Source: Labyrinthula sp. Ha
Lineage: Eukaryota; Sar; Bigyra; Labyrinthulida; Labyrinthulaceae
DNA: 64,000 nucleotides
NCBI GenBank assembly: GCA_015227615.1
Contig: JAALGZ010000038.1
Span: 124,001-188,000 of the forward strand
Direction: 5' to 3'
Position numbers and translations under genes: made by a program. The notes below the pieces were generated by a model. It was not told the origin of the DNA, did not search any database, and saw only the letters and a list, made by a program, of their open reading frames with translations. Shown in pieces: positions 46,549 through 58,405 of the stretch (positions are counted from its first letter, which is position 1; each line of letters starts with the position of its first letter).

Positions 46549-48037
46549 TTACGCGATTGGGAACATGATAGTCTTAGTTTCCAAATAGTTATTCAGAGCT
46601 TCCTTTCCTTTATCTCTTCCGTGTCCAGACTGCTTGTATCCACCAAACGGAGCACAGGCATCAAACTCATCATATGTATTCACCCATACAGTTCCTGCTT
46701 CCAAACCTTTTGCCAACTTCATTACAGTTGTAATATCTTTTCCAATTACACCCGCAGCTAAACCGAATTCTGTATTGTTTGCTCTTTCCAATACCTCGTC
46801 ATAACTTTTATATTTCAAAATACTTTGAACAGGTCCAAAGATCTCTTCCTTTGCAATTGTCATATCATCGGTAACATCAGCAAAGACAGTAGGCTGGATG
46901 AAGTACCCTGTGTTTCCAAACCTGTCACCCCCAGTACACAATCTGGCACCCTCTTTCTTTCCTTTCTCAATGTATCCCATAATTCTCTTAAATTGAATGT
47001 CATCTACCTGTGGTCCGTGGTTATTGCTTTCATCATTACCATCACCTGTTTTCAAAGCCTTTGCTGCTTCAGTAGCTTTCTTCACAAAATCTTCATAAAT
47101 GTCTTCATGTACAAAGAGTCTGCTTCCAGCAGTACAAACTTGCCCTTGATTGAGAAATAGCGCAAGATTAGCAGTTGCTACAGCCTTTTCTACATCAGCA
47201 TCGTGGCAAATAATCAAGGGATTTTTCCCACCGAGTTCCAAGGTAACCCGCTTGAGATTACTCTTACTAGCCATCTCCTGAATCTTATGTCCAACTGGGG
47301 TACTTCCAGTGAACGCAATCTTTCTAATATCATTGTGCATTGCAATCCAAGTTCCAACATTTCCAGCTCCTGAAACAATGTTACAAACTCCTTTTGGTAT
47401 TCCTGCTTCCTTGAGGATTCTTGCCATGACTAAAGCACTCAATGGAGTTTTTTCGGAGGATTTAAGCACAAAAGTACATCCAGTTGCCAAACATGGTGCA
47501 ATTTTCCATGTAGCCATCAAGAAAGGAAAGTTCCAAGGAACAATCAAACCACAAACTCCAACAGGTTCCTTCATAGTCATCATAATCCTGCTCGAGTTGG
47601 TCGGTATAGTATCGCCAGTGATTTTATCACACCATCCTAAAATTAAACACTGAAAACATGTTACCTGCAAAGTATCTAAAAAAGTTAATGGCTAGTTGAA
47701 TATCCATTGTGCTTCCGTACTTCAGACCATCCCTTCCTGCTGGTTTTCCATTGTCCAAAGTTTCAAGCGTAACAAGTTCGTCTCTGTACTTTTCAATTAA
47801 GTCGGCTACCTTGAATAGAAGTTGGCCACGAACCTTAGGTTCCATGGTTCTCCACTCTGAGCTAGGTTTAAATGCTTCCTTTGCAGCTGCCACAGCAGCA
47901 TTTACATCGTCCTCACTTGCTTCGTAAACCTCAGTAATTACTTTCTCGTTTGCAGGATTCACAGTTGCGAACTTCTTCCCGTGGGAGGAAGGGACGAACT
48001 CATTATTGATGAATAATCTTGTTTCGTAATCAGTCAT
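46549..48037 (-). CDS. Aldehyde dehydrogenase 2 (spliced)
   Basis: Paralogue of the enzyme at 37951-39439. Exons 48037-47665 and 47636-46549 join across a 28-nt intron to give 486 residues, exactly the length of copy 1. Catalytic features are the same: PWNFPF asparagine, LELGGKNP glutamate and NQGQVCTAG cysteine. Most differences are conservative and spread evenly; by eye the two proteins are well over 80% identical, so both appear to be under selection. Differences such as RDADLD versus HDADVE near residue 270 are away from the catalytic residues. No targeting peptide is visible. Same strand and conserved upstream bases indicate a segmental duplication; the START-like locus now occupies the space between them. 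Substrate unknown. Confidence 0.95.
47637..47664 (-). other. 28-nt intron in ALDH-2
   Basis: Bounded by GTAACA and TTTTAG. Same position and phase, and exactly the same length, as the intron of ALDH-1, although the internal bases are largely different. Retention likewise leads to the same TGA in exon 2. Confidence 0.92.
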
Positions 48038-51000
48038 ATCTTTCGATTGCGTTTAATTTTGATTTCTCCGTGAAATTTTTATATCTTTTTTGCTTGGTAT
48101 TTCTGCTCGAGATTTCTTGCCTTGCCGATTTGGTTCTTGTTATCTGCCGCAAAACTGGTGAAGATCTGCTTTACTGTAAGAAATTTCGTGCTTTTTAGGA
48201 GGATAGAAACGGCACACTAGCATTTGTCTTCTGCCTGCTTCAGTGGATCGGTCTAATACCCATCGCAAATACACAAATTTGAGACAGACTTTATGCATAA
48301 TTCCGTTTAGAAACTGTTCAACCTTCTCTAAAACAAAAACAATACCGTAACGGTAATTCTCTCTTCTAATATATCTTTTAGAAACAACCAATAACCCGAT
48401 TGTTTTCCTAGACCATAGCTAATCTCATTTGTTACGATATATCAATACTGAGTTTTTCAATTGATACCTCATAAAAACCTGTTGATAGACTCCCAAGAAC
48501 TGCCAGTTGTCGGTTAAATAAATACAAAAAAAAAAGTACTACTTTTTGATACCTATTCGCTATTGATATATTTTAATTTACAGCTACATCCAATTAAGCC
48601 GTTTTCAATTATATAGATCACGTCTTCGATATGCTTGAATTATATCGTTAAAATCCTGAGAATTATCCCATAATTTTTTCTAATTTATGAAAGAAAATTC
48701 GAAATATATTAAAAATAAATACATTATAATCAATTATAAAGACCAATATTAAACAAATACAAAACTCAGAAGCTTTAAAGAGGCGTCATAGACGATATAT
48801 ATGACCAGGTTAATTATAATAAATATCTTCTAGTTTGGTTTTCATAAAGGAAATGCCCACCTTCCATAAAATAAATGCTAGAATAAGCCTATTTCAACAA
48901 TCTATAAAAAGGAAGTGAAAACTTTCTACTAACTACTTTGTTATCGAATATGTAACTCATTCGTATTTCCTAAGTTCAATAACTTTTGGCGACAGTAATC
49001 AGACAACTAATTTGGCTCAATTTATGTTTAAGATCAACTCTCTAACTGCAACAAACCATATATGACATTAACTTGAGCTGAGATTCAACAAACATGAGTA
49101 GGTTTTGTTACATATATTCCCACAAATTCTGCCCAATATTGCCATTTATATGTTCAAACGCGGGAGTTTCGCCTACATATTAGACAGGTTTAGACTCAAG
49201 ACAAAACCTGCTGAAGGGAAGCAAGAACCTGCAATGATTCAAACGATTTTAATAGCCTTGAAAGTTAACAAGGTCAAGTTTTAAGTATTTCTACCTCTGC
49301 TCTCTTACAGAGCAAATATGTTTAGTAGTAAAACACACACTCTGTGTCAGTTCAAAAACAGAAACTTATTAAATAAGTGTAGATGCATGTCCGAACTAAC
49401 CTCTTGTTGAGAATGACTTTCAAAATATAATTATTAGAGCCTTGAATCCAAGTAGTCGAGCTGGTACATCATCTGTTTATGGAGTCCTTTATCACATCGA
49501 TCTACGAATATATCCTAAACCCCTCCTAGAAATGCCGGCACAACTAAGCATGAAACTAAGAACTAAATTCCAAGCACGAGATTTTCTAGTATAATGTTAA
49601 CACCAAACTGTGGTTGTCTTATATAAAAAGGTTATTAATCCCTGCATAAGTTAGTTAGGTTTTTCTTGAACGCATTGAGTTAATTCCTTGGGATGTGACT
49701 GTTACTTGTAAAGGAATTGGTATTCTCAACATATATAGAGTTCGCGTAAACAATAGAAGCTAGAGTCATGGAAGTATTGTGCTTGTCTGACTATGACCTC
49801 TGGTTATACGATTCTAGTTTCATCGCCAACTTCCTATGAAACTTAAGGCGTTCAAAATGCTGCTGGAACAAATATATTCATAGTCAGCTATATGTAAAGT
49901 TTCCTTGTTACTATGAACTAGCAAAACGGCCTCTTAAGTCTTGCAGACAAAATGTTGAAAGTTAAATTTAAAAAATTTTTGTTCTTTGACATTATCCCGA
50001 CAAACCTTAGGACATTTACCTGCAATGAGAAGAAAACTTTAGGCAATATTTTCCAATAAGAATAACGATGTCAAGGCTTTAGTGTTAATAGTTTTTGAAC
50101 ATTAAGTTATCAATTTTAATTCTAAGTTAAGTATAGACAGTTTTTGTTTTTAAGTTATGGCTACGAAAATATTTACTGTGTTCTTGTTTTCAGTACCAAA
50201 CTGCTAAAACTACTAATTATGACTCGTTCAATATTTTTTTGGTCACACCCTTAATTAGATTTTACGCCTCACAAGCATGCAAGACGTTAATCTTATTTTC
50301 TAATTAAGATGCACTCTTTGTTAACGTTTTTGATTCTAAGTGCGGTCCCGTTGAGTTATCATGTGTCATCGACTAGAAACATCTAGGCTTAATACTACGC
50401 GGCAGGTATGCGCTCCGAATCCCTCTAACAATACTGCGCTTTTTGTTTAATAAGAATAATAAACAAAAAAATGATTACTATTTCATTTTTAATGTTAAAT
50501 GTATGATCCTGACTCATGTTAAATGAATCCGATTCAATTCTGATCATCAATTGATTCACGATAATCAATCCAAGTAATTAGGAATTTACAAGGCTCAATA
50601 GGAAAGAAGAATTTACCAAAAAGGCAAGTATCACCTCCAAATAATATCCATAGATGGATGCTAACCATATGTTAATGCTATTGCTCCTGATGCAATATAA
50701 GAGCTATACCATCCATAAAACTATTTTACAAATATTTTCTCTATCTTCAAAAAAAACGTCTGTGTAATTCGATATTATTAATAAAGATGATCAAAGTGAC
50801 TTGTCTTCTACAAATCTCTTGATTGCATTCCTGGGGTTGAACTCGCTCTATTTTATGCGCTACGACAAGGGCAAATTATGCATTTTCACAGGGCAATAGG
50901 CAAGGAACAAGTAAAATAACCAATTCTGGATATCTTGTTCGTAAAAATAATTAATTATGTACAATGTGAAACCAGATCATTTACAATACTTTGAGGGAAA

Positions 51001-54000
51001 CTGCTTTTTTGTAGCTGCTGTAATTATTATAGTGTCAACACCATATAGAATTAACTTAGAGGCAATTTTCTATTTATTAATAATAATTATTTTCTTAGTT
51101 TATATATAAAAAAGATCAAATCTTCCATACATTTATTTGCTTCGGCTGGTCTCTATAGTATTAGAAAAGAGAAATATCTTCTTCTAAATCGGGTTATTAG
51201 TAATGACTATACTTGACATTTCTAGTAGAACCCCGTCAACAAAAAAATGTTCCTATAGAACTGAAGTTAACAATTACTGAATCTGACTGCAAAATAAAAT
51301 TCTAGTTATTTATTGAGTTCTTTTAATGAATTACTATAAACAGAACAACTTGAATAGTATTAATTAACTCAGTTATAACTAAAATATTACTAAGGTTTAC
51401 TTAAATCAATCTCCTTGCAGCCTACAAAGGGGGCATATGCATCTAAACATAATTATTGTTTTAGAATTAAAAATCCGTTTGTAATTTTATCGGATTTATT
51501 CATGAAGTGGGTCCTTTCAAAGACATTGTCAAAAGCACTGCTGTGGATAACTATTTCAGACTTTTTACCATGTATCTTTGTTATTTTGGCGAGTTTTGAG
51601 TACAATTGTATGAAAAACTTAAAATTGCTACACTCAGCTAAATTTAGAAGAGAGATAGAATCGATGGCATATAGTCTTATTTCGCAAGGTACCGACTCAA
51701 GATTCAGCATATGATATAAATGACTGAATCGAAGTCCTTAATATGTAGAACACAGACGAACCATTAAGCCTTTGTCAAAAAAGTTACTGTAACTTCTTGC
51801 CCTTAGTTGTCCTAGATTATCTTGTTTGGAGTTTCTTTCTTCTCTAAAATTTTGGCTTTTCTTCTCTAGCAATTAATGTAGATCCGCCTGCCCAAATATC
51901 ACCAATGATGATGGGTTAATCTGATTTGTAACTTCAAATACTCAGCTTAATTTTGAAATATATTCCCGGTATTTCAGAAAACCAGTGTCTTTCGTATAAA
52001 CTATGTAATAAGAAATAGTTATTGCTATTCAATATTTTTTCTTTGAATGACTTAAGAGCTATTCAACTTAGGAAAGTAATAGTATGTCTGTTGCACATGA
52101 AATATAAATAGAGTGAAATACATACATTAAATAATGGCATATTACTGCGGTAGAACATGGGTAGATTGCCATAATAACGTTTCTCTTCAAGTTTGTTCAT
52201 AAGAATTTAAAATCTTAACCAATAAAGAATACACTAGGTGGTTTTCTTCATACAAAGCTATCCAGGTTTACTTCTCTTCGACCTGAAATAGACTCATTAT
52301 TATACACTAGTTGGACACTGGGATGTGATACCAGAATTAATGCATTATATATGGTTTGCCTTTGGGAAAATTCTTGCCCATGAGATACCTTTTATAAAAA
52401 GATTTGTGTTAAATCCGAGAAAAACAAGCTATCTATGTATATTTGATATTGTTCTTGCGGATGGTCACAAGTCTCGGTGTCTCTAATTTCTGAGCAAAGC
52501 TTTCAAGAACTCTATTCATTCGTATAAATTGATAATATATTGCATAGTATGGGAATTACCCTTGTGCTCATCATTTTCTCTACATATCTGAGCCCAGATG
52601 ATTGAGAATCTTATACATTTCAACTAATTTGTTAATGTAAATATCTTTTGACTTATCTCTGAGAAATTTTAAGTACAGGAACATTCAAAAATCAGATTAT
52701 TCACTAGGTCTGTTACATCATACTTACATTGAATGATCATGGAGGCATGAAATTTGCAAATGCTATAAGATAGCACCATAATGTCTTGTAAAAATCTAGA
52801 AAACATAACACGATATTAAGTACATTATCTTATTCACCAATTATTTACGGGCATTTTCTGTCTCTTAGGAAACAAGTACTTAACAAGATTTCTGAGCGAC
52901 ATTTTTCTTCTCGAAGACTCCAATAACACATATTCTGCAGATGTTCCATGTTAACATAAATAGAATCTATTTGTCTGAGTAGCTACAATATAGTAAGTTA
53001 AGGGGTATGGACAGACTCCTTCATTTTCTACTCTAAAAGCCTTCAAAACCATGTAAGTAGCAGGTTCGTAATCTATGATTCTGAAAATAAACACCCAATA
53101 AGTTGAAGAAGTGCAAATATTTGGAAAGTAATCTATTAGTTATTTTTATTAGAATCATTAAAGGTTTTCTAGTACTGGTTTGTTTCATTGTTTTTATTAA
53201 ATCAAACTGAATTCTCTTGTCGAGCCAGTATTACAAGAAAAAATTTGGTTCATAAAATTCTCAAAATCATGTAGAGGTCTATACTGTAATTCAACCCTAT
53301 AAAAAGAGTAGTTATCAAACATTTCTCTTGACGTTGCTTAATTTAAAGTATTATTAGACTAATACCCCATAAGTGCACGAATTTGAAGCATAACGTTAGG
53401 GATTTTTGGTATGATACTCAATTCTTTTACAATAGAGCATATATCCTTATCGTTTCTTAAATGATACAAGGACCTATTGCTCTTTTAATGTTATTTGAAA
53501 TATGTCAATTCTACTATATTTCTGTTGTTAGTTATATATTCGATAAAGGTATTTAGACCTTGGTTAGACCATATTAAAATTAATAAGAATGATGCTGTGT
53601 GAGCACCTCCGATACTCATATGAAGTATAATACTGATAGGATAAAAATATGATTTTTATAGTTAATGTATTATTTAGCTCATAGCGAGGAACTTAACTAT
53701 AAACTTGTAGTGGAAAATTACCTTTTAACAGCAACGCAACAAAAACAGTCGGGAAAATAATGCACTTGCGTTGTCGATTAGGAAACAGCAAAAAAACACT
53801 TAATTATGCGAATGACCATTAAAATACGTAAATTAAACCTGTGTTTTGTAGTACTTTATATACAGGTAAACTGTTCTGGGACTATAATACACTCCTGTCA
53901 GCGTTTACCCCATTCCGCGTCATTACTTCACTCTACATATGCAATAATATAGTATCTGAGCCATTACTACCACAACAGCACTTTTGAGAAATTAATTTGA

Positions 54001-55050
54001 AAGAACGATACTTCCGAGAAAAGAACTAAATCCATTCTACCGTTGTATCCATAGAGCAGAATATGACTTGTACAAAGAGAATTTACTAAGATAAAGGGTT
54101 TAAGTTGTACTGCAAGAAGGAGGGACTAATATATTGAGAAACGTTTCATATCAAGGTTGAAACCTTAAGTATATTCATTACCATAATTGTATTTTACTTT
54201 GAAAGGAACTTTACTGAAAATCTGATTTTATGTCCTAGTTAATGACAAATAGACTTAATCGACTCGAAAACAGCTGGTTACGCATTTGACTCAATACCAC
54301 TTAAGGCTCGGCTATGCACGCAGAATAATGAATGGGAATACTTATTTGGTAAAGCTAATTTGAACTTAAGATGGACATATGATGATCAAAGCCCAATGGA
54401 GACTGATGAAATCAGCATACACCACTCGGTGGTGCTTTGGTTCCACACAGTATTCCAAAAACGATAAGCACAGCGCTCTGTACTCGCTCGGGTTGGTGCG
54501 GTTTCTCTTCCCAGGAATAGGAGGGCATAAGCCAGCTCAAAAAAATAATCCTAGTTTTACCAGAAAAAATATTTCAATATTTTGTTTTCTTTGTATTTTA
54601 CAAGAGCAGAACTACTTTACATGTGGAGCCAACAACAGGTTTTATGTATTAGAGGTACATTAGTACGTTGAACACAATGCTGTAGTTAACTTAAAGAAAG
54701 TTTCGAAGGATAATGAAATATCAGGGCTTTATGTAGTTTATGGAAGTTCTAACCATTTAGTTTGACAGGAGTAACTATATGAAGTAATTTTAAACTGCTT
54801 TCGTGTAAATTTTAGGATTGAAAAAGGTTTCTACTAGGTTAAGATATAAGTTCCTCATATAACTTAAGTTAAATTGCAGTAGTTTATGGATAAACAGGTT
54901 AATAGATAGCTAATTACAGGCTACCAGCATATGCCTAACCTAAATCTTTCATACCAATAAGCATATATATATTATAGAGAAAATGTTTACCACACCCTTT
55001 GACTATTTAAACATCACACCACAAACCAAATGTTAAATAATGATTCAAGA
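48038..55050. other. Gene-poor stretch, 7 kb
   Basis: Beyond the ALDH-2 upstream block I see no supported gene. Frames at 51415-51714 and 54379-54663 have no recognisable domain; the first begins without ATG. Around 50540 an ATCAATTGATT word recalls the end of the foldback element at 1322, but the match is short. Confidence 0.45.
48065..48180 (-). promoter_or_regulatory. ALDH-2 upstream block shared with ALDH-1
   Basis: Counterpart of 39500-39620. GTGAAA, TTGCTTGGTATTTCT and TTGCC are kept in order and spacing, while the flanking bases have diverged. Confidence 0.45.
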
Positions 55051-56426
55051 TTATGGGGGTATCTCTGAAGCCCAATCTTCGTATCTCTTGAGCTTAACAG
55101 TACTGTTTACTGGGTCCATTAAGCTTAGTACTTGAAAGAAACATTCTTACTCTCTCAGTTGGTTTTTTAATTTCCCCAAGGGAATTTTAGGCATTGTAGT
55201 TTTCAAAACTGAGCACTTATTACACTTCACAGGATCTAGATCTTTACTTTCTTGCAACGTAACTGCACAAGATGAACAAGGTAAAAAAACAAAGACAGGC
55301 TCTAAAAATCCTTGTGCATCTTCTCGAAAAGAGTTCGCCTTTTCAAAATTCTTCACGTTTCCAATTAGAGTTTCCATAACCAAACACTCTAACTTATAAT
55401 AATTGAACCCTTCTGAAATTTGTACAACTTACTGTATATCTCTATCATCCAAGTTAAGCCGTTTTCCTTCAACTAACTTTCTAAACCTTTTCTCTCTTGT
55501 TTCTGCGCATGGAAGAGAGATGTAAATTTTCTTCTTGAGACGACGCAGAAGCGCTCTATCCAATACCCAAGATCTAGTCGTAGCGCAAATCACTATTGCG
55601 GTTCTTGATCTCTTTTTCTGTGTTGTACTTAATACAGACATCTCAACTAACATAATTGTCTTTAACCTCCTTGTATAGTGATTAACTCCAGAGTAATCAT
55701 TACCATAAAAACAGTCCATATCAGAAAAAAATGGTGGAATCTTTTTCCCGTGCTACTGAAAAGATTGTTTTGAGCAACCTCTCCATCTTCAGGCAAATCA
55801 CATTTCGAAACTTATTCTACACAGGGTACATCTAATCGATGTAACTCAGCTTCGTGCGAAAGCTCATGAGCCAAGGTTTTCTTTCTCGTTCCAGGTGGCC
55901 CGTATAATAAAACTGAACCATTCCCTTTATTGTTTCCAGAAAAGCTTCGAGGACAAAACAAAGAAAAATACACTGTTTCCTTCAAGGAGTTTTTCGCTTC
56001 TTCCATTCCTATGATATCTTTCCACATTATCCTTAATACATTACTGAGAGATTTTCGTAATGAGTTAATTTGAAAGAAACGGTTGGTGTTTGATGAGTTG
56101 GAGCTGACTTTTATGCTTTGAATTTGTCTTGCGTTCTTGGCTCCAAAGGCTGCCATTAGTTCTTCCACTCTTGTTATATACTTCTCCGTCTTATTTTTTA
56201 GAATAGACCTTTCTTTTTTATTCTTTGTTATTTTAATCTATGCTATAAAAATTTTAAGAGCCTTAAAATATTTCTTGTATCTAAATAATAAACATTACGG
56301 TCGTCTGGTTTCCCGACAAACCCTCTCTAGCTATCACAAACTCCAAAATATTTACGCTTTTTCATATTCTCCTTTAGTGTCCAATTCAACAGCTTCGCTT
56401 AAGATATTGCCGGCTACATCTACCAT
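55051..56426 (-). pseudogene. VPS4 (MIT-AAA ATPase) pseudogene
   Basis: VPS4 disassembles ESCRT-III filaments. The order of VPS4 is fully traceable: start and first MIT helix (ILSEAVELDTKGEYEKA), a probable 75-nt GT...AG intron, second and third MIT helices (YKKYFKALKIF, KTEKYITRVEELMAAF), then the AAA core (WKDIIGMEEAKNSLKE, LLYGPPGT), the arginine-finger region (SWVLDRALLRRLKKKIYISLP), EGFNYYKLECLVMETL, and the C-terminal LKRYEDWASE. Damage: four in-frame stops, after FIA in the MIT domain, after DVPCVE, after DRDIQ and after QLRE, all at positions that are sense codons in the family. The Walker A motif reads GPPGTRKK instead of GPPGTGKS/T. The Walker B region is broken by at least two frameshifts. 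Intron retention argues for a DNA duplicate, not a retrocopy. The cell presumably has an intact VPS4 elsewhere. Confidence 0.88.
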
Positions 56427-56665
56427 GTTCTCAGCTAAACACTACCTTCTATTGATCATATAGATGTTTTATTTGTTGCAGTTTCTACTCTACATATTGC
56501 TTATGTTAAACACAACATGACATTACCGGTGATTCTATTCGTTTTATACTCGTTTTAGAGAAGATAATCTTTTCCTTCTATCTGAACTATTTGTTCTATT
56601 CGTTCCAAAAAAAAATCCATGTCGAATAAAAAATAAAAATTATTCTTAACTAGTTATGAAACGAA

Positions 56666-58033
56666 CTATTCACACCCAAGCACATCAACCTCGTCCAGTA
56701 TTCCGTACTTTGACTTAAACGATCTTAGATCAACACATTCACTCGCCATTGCTGTTGAGGCGACATTAATCTCTCGTAGACTATTAAATTGAGAAAAATT
56801 AAACCCATCAAAGCTTGAAATTGCAGTAGATTCAACACTCAACGACGTTAAATTTACATTCTTAATCTCTGCAGGGAGTTCTTGAAGGAACGTACACAAG
56901 GAAAAAGATAACTGAAACCCAACATGTTCATTTCCCTGGAAGGCTCCTTCCTCTATATTTTCAAGTAATCCATCTCCAGAAAGCTCCACAACAACCTCTT
57001 CTGCTTGTATGTCCATGATATCACTTCCAAAGAACCCACTTGGAATGTTTCGTATGAAATTCCCTACAATTATTAGCTGTGGAACGAAACCTGTCAAACC
57101 TCTAAGAACAACTTTCTTATTTTCTGCAATCAAGTTATCTCTAAAATCAACAAGGCTTTGAGTATCTAGAACAGAAGTAAGCACGATTAGACTTTTTGGA
57201 GAACTTGCGACTAAATTCACTTCATTTGAGCCAAACTTAAAATCCCTCGCTTGGGATAGTATAAAAAACTCCGCAGGAAAAAATGAAGGATATTCACTTA
57301 TAAAAGAATTTTCAATGCTCAGAGCTTGTATATTCTGATTCTGGCTGAGAAAAGTATTTATTTTGCTCTCTTTGATATCAAGCCCTCCTAAATTAATACC
57401 CAAACCAGATCCAAACACATCTTGTTCAATTAAATTAATACTCACATTAAGAAACTGAATCCGATCGTGTGAAACTGAAGACAAGATTGTGCGAGTAAAA
57501 GGCTGTTGTGGGAAACATGTTAATTCTATATTTTTCAGAACTACTGTTCCATTTTCTCCAAAGGCATTTTGCCCAATTAGTCTCCTTGATGCCTCAGCAT
57601 CTGCAGCGCTACAAGTCGGAACCTCTTCAGTGACTACATCCTTATCTTCTGCTTCTTCCATAAAATAATAAATTAAATAGCTTGCAACTCCCAATGTGAG
57701 TAAAATGAACAGAAGTAGAATCCTTCCTTTCATGTTTTGCCCCTGTCCAGTTCCAGTTCTCATGTTCATTGGGACAAAAGAAACCAAACTGTGATGCGCG
57801 CCTTTATTATCTGGAATTTCTATTTCATCTTTCTCAGTGTTTTTCAAAAAAGCCAATGGTGAAAATGTTGCCATAGTTTTTCTTCCATTCGATCCAGCTG
57901 TATATTTTCTTTGCATAGTTTCTATTTCCAAAAATGGTATTTCATTATTACTTTCTACCGATAAGGAGTCACTTTCTTTTGAGGCAAAAAAACTATCACT
58001 AGGTCTTTCTGGAAGTCTTGGACTTGGTTTCAT
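56666..58033 (-). CDS. LRR-like single-pass membrane protein D
   Basis: A 455-residue family member, downstream partner of the gene at 58406. The cytosolic N-terminus carries EIPFLEIETMQRKY and SNGRKTMATFSPL, shared nearly word for word with E. Basic residues (NMKGR) precede a strong membrane helix at about 104-124, and acidic residues (MEEAEDKD) follow, so a type II orientation is predicted. Ectodomain landmarks are C141 (TCSAADAEAS), LTCFPQQPF, FLSQNQNIQALSI, NIPSGFFGSD, GAFQGNEHVGFQLSFSLCTFLQELP, NLTSLSVESTAISSFDGF, and cysteines at ASECVDL and the penultimate residue. Potential N-glycosylation sites lie in the ectodomain. The frame is clean. A CCGG-containing block lies about 100 bases upstream and a TATA-like CTATAAAAA about 45 bases upstream. 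Function unknown; a surface role is inferred. Confidence 0.86.
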   Translation of the reverse strand: MKPSPRLPERPSDSFFASKESDSLSVESNNEIPFLEIETMQRKYTAGSNGRKTMATFSPLAFLKNTEKDEIEIPDNKGAHHSLVSFVPMNMRTGTGQGQNMKGRILLLFILLTLGVASYLIYYFMEEAEDKDVVTEEVPTCSAADAEASRRLIGQNAFGENGTVVLKNIELTCFPQQPFTRTILSSVSHDRIQFLNVSINLIEQDVFGSGLGINLGGLDIKESKINTFLSQNQNIQALSIENSFISEYPSFFPAEFFILSQARDFKFGSNEVNLVASSPKSLIVLTSVLDTQSLVDFRDNLIAENKKVVLRGLTGFVPQLIIVGNFIRNIPSGFFGSDIMDIQAEEVVVELSGDGLLENIEEGAFQGNEHVGFQLSFSLCTFLQELPAEIKNVNLTSLSVESTAISSFDGFNFSQFNSLREINVASTAMASECVDLRSFKSKYGILDEVDVLGCE

Positions 58034-58405
58034 TTTGTATTAGTAATTTATATTTACGTTTTATATTTGTTTTTATAGCCACTAAATGTTCCCGTTTAAT
58101 ATCGACCCCTTGTATTGTAAAATGTTCCTATGCCCGGAACTAAACTGAAGTGAAACGTTTTTCATTGCATACTTAGTAAAACTTATTAATTTTGTAGGAA
58201 GAAAAACTGTGCAATAAGTGAATGTATAACAAAGTCCCAGAAACCTCATAATATCTTTTATATTGGAAAAAAATATAAGAGAGCACTAGAAATGCTATTT
58301 CAACAACGATAATTCTATCTTCTTTAATATTTTGTTAGAATGCGTTTTCGGAGGAAACTAAATACTCAAAATTAAAATAGTTTAGGAATACATAGAAAAT
58401 AAACC
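58034..58405. other. Spacer between tandem genes E and D
   Basis: 372 bases holding the presumed D promoter: GGCTATAAAAAC about 45 bases before its ATG on the minus strand and GTTCCGGGCATAGG farther up (near 58130). No gene. Confidence 0.45.

Noticed and set aside
51415-51714. 99-codon frame with a hydrophobic segment, compared with the START-like hairpin
   Set aside because: No ATG near its start and the similarity was not above chance by eye.
54379-54663. 94-codon frame starting MMIKAQWRLMK
   Set aside because: No domain, no support from neighbours; likely a chance frame.
55100-55150. Possible intron in the VPS4 pseudogene from GTAAGAATG to AAACAG
   Set aside because: The frame continues through this segment with family-like residues up to LKRYEDWASE, so a single stop codon explains it better than an intron.
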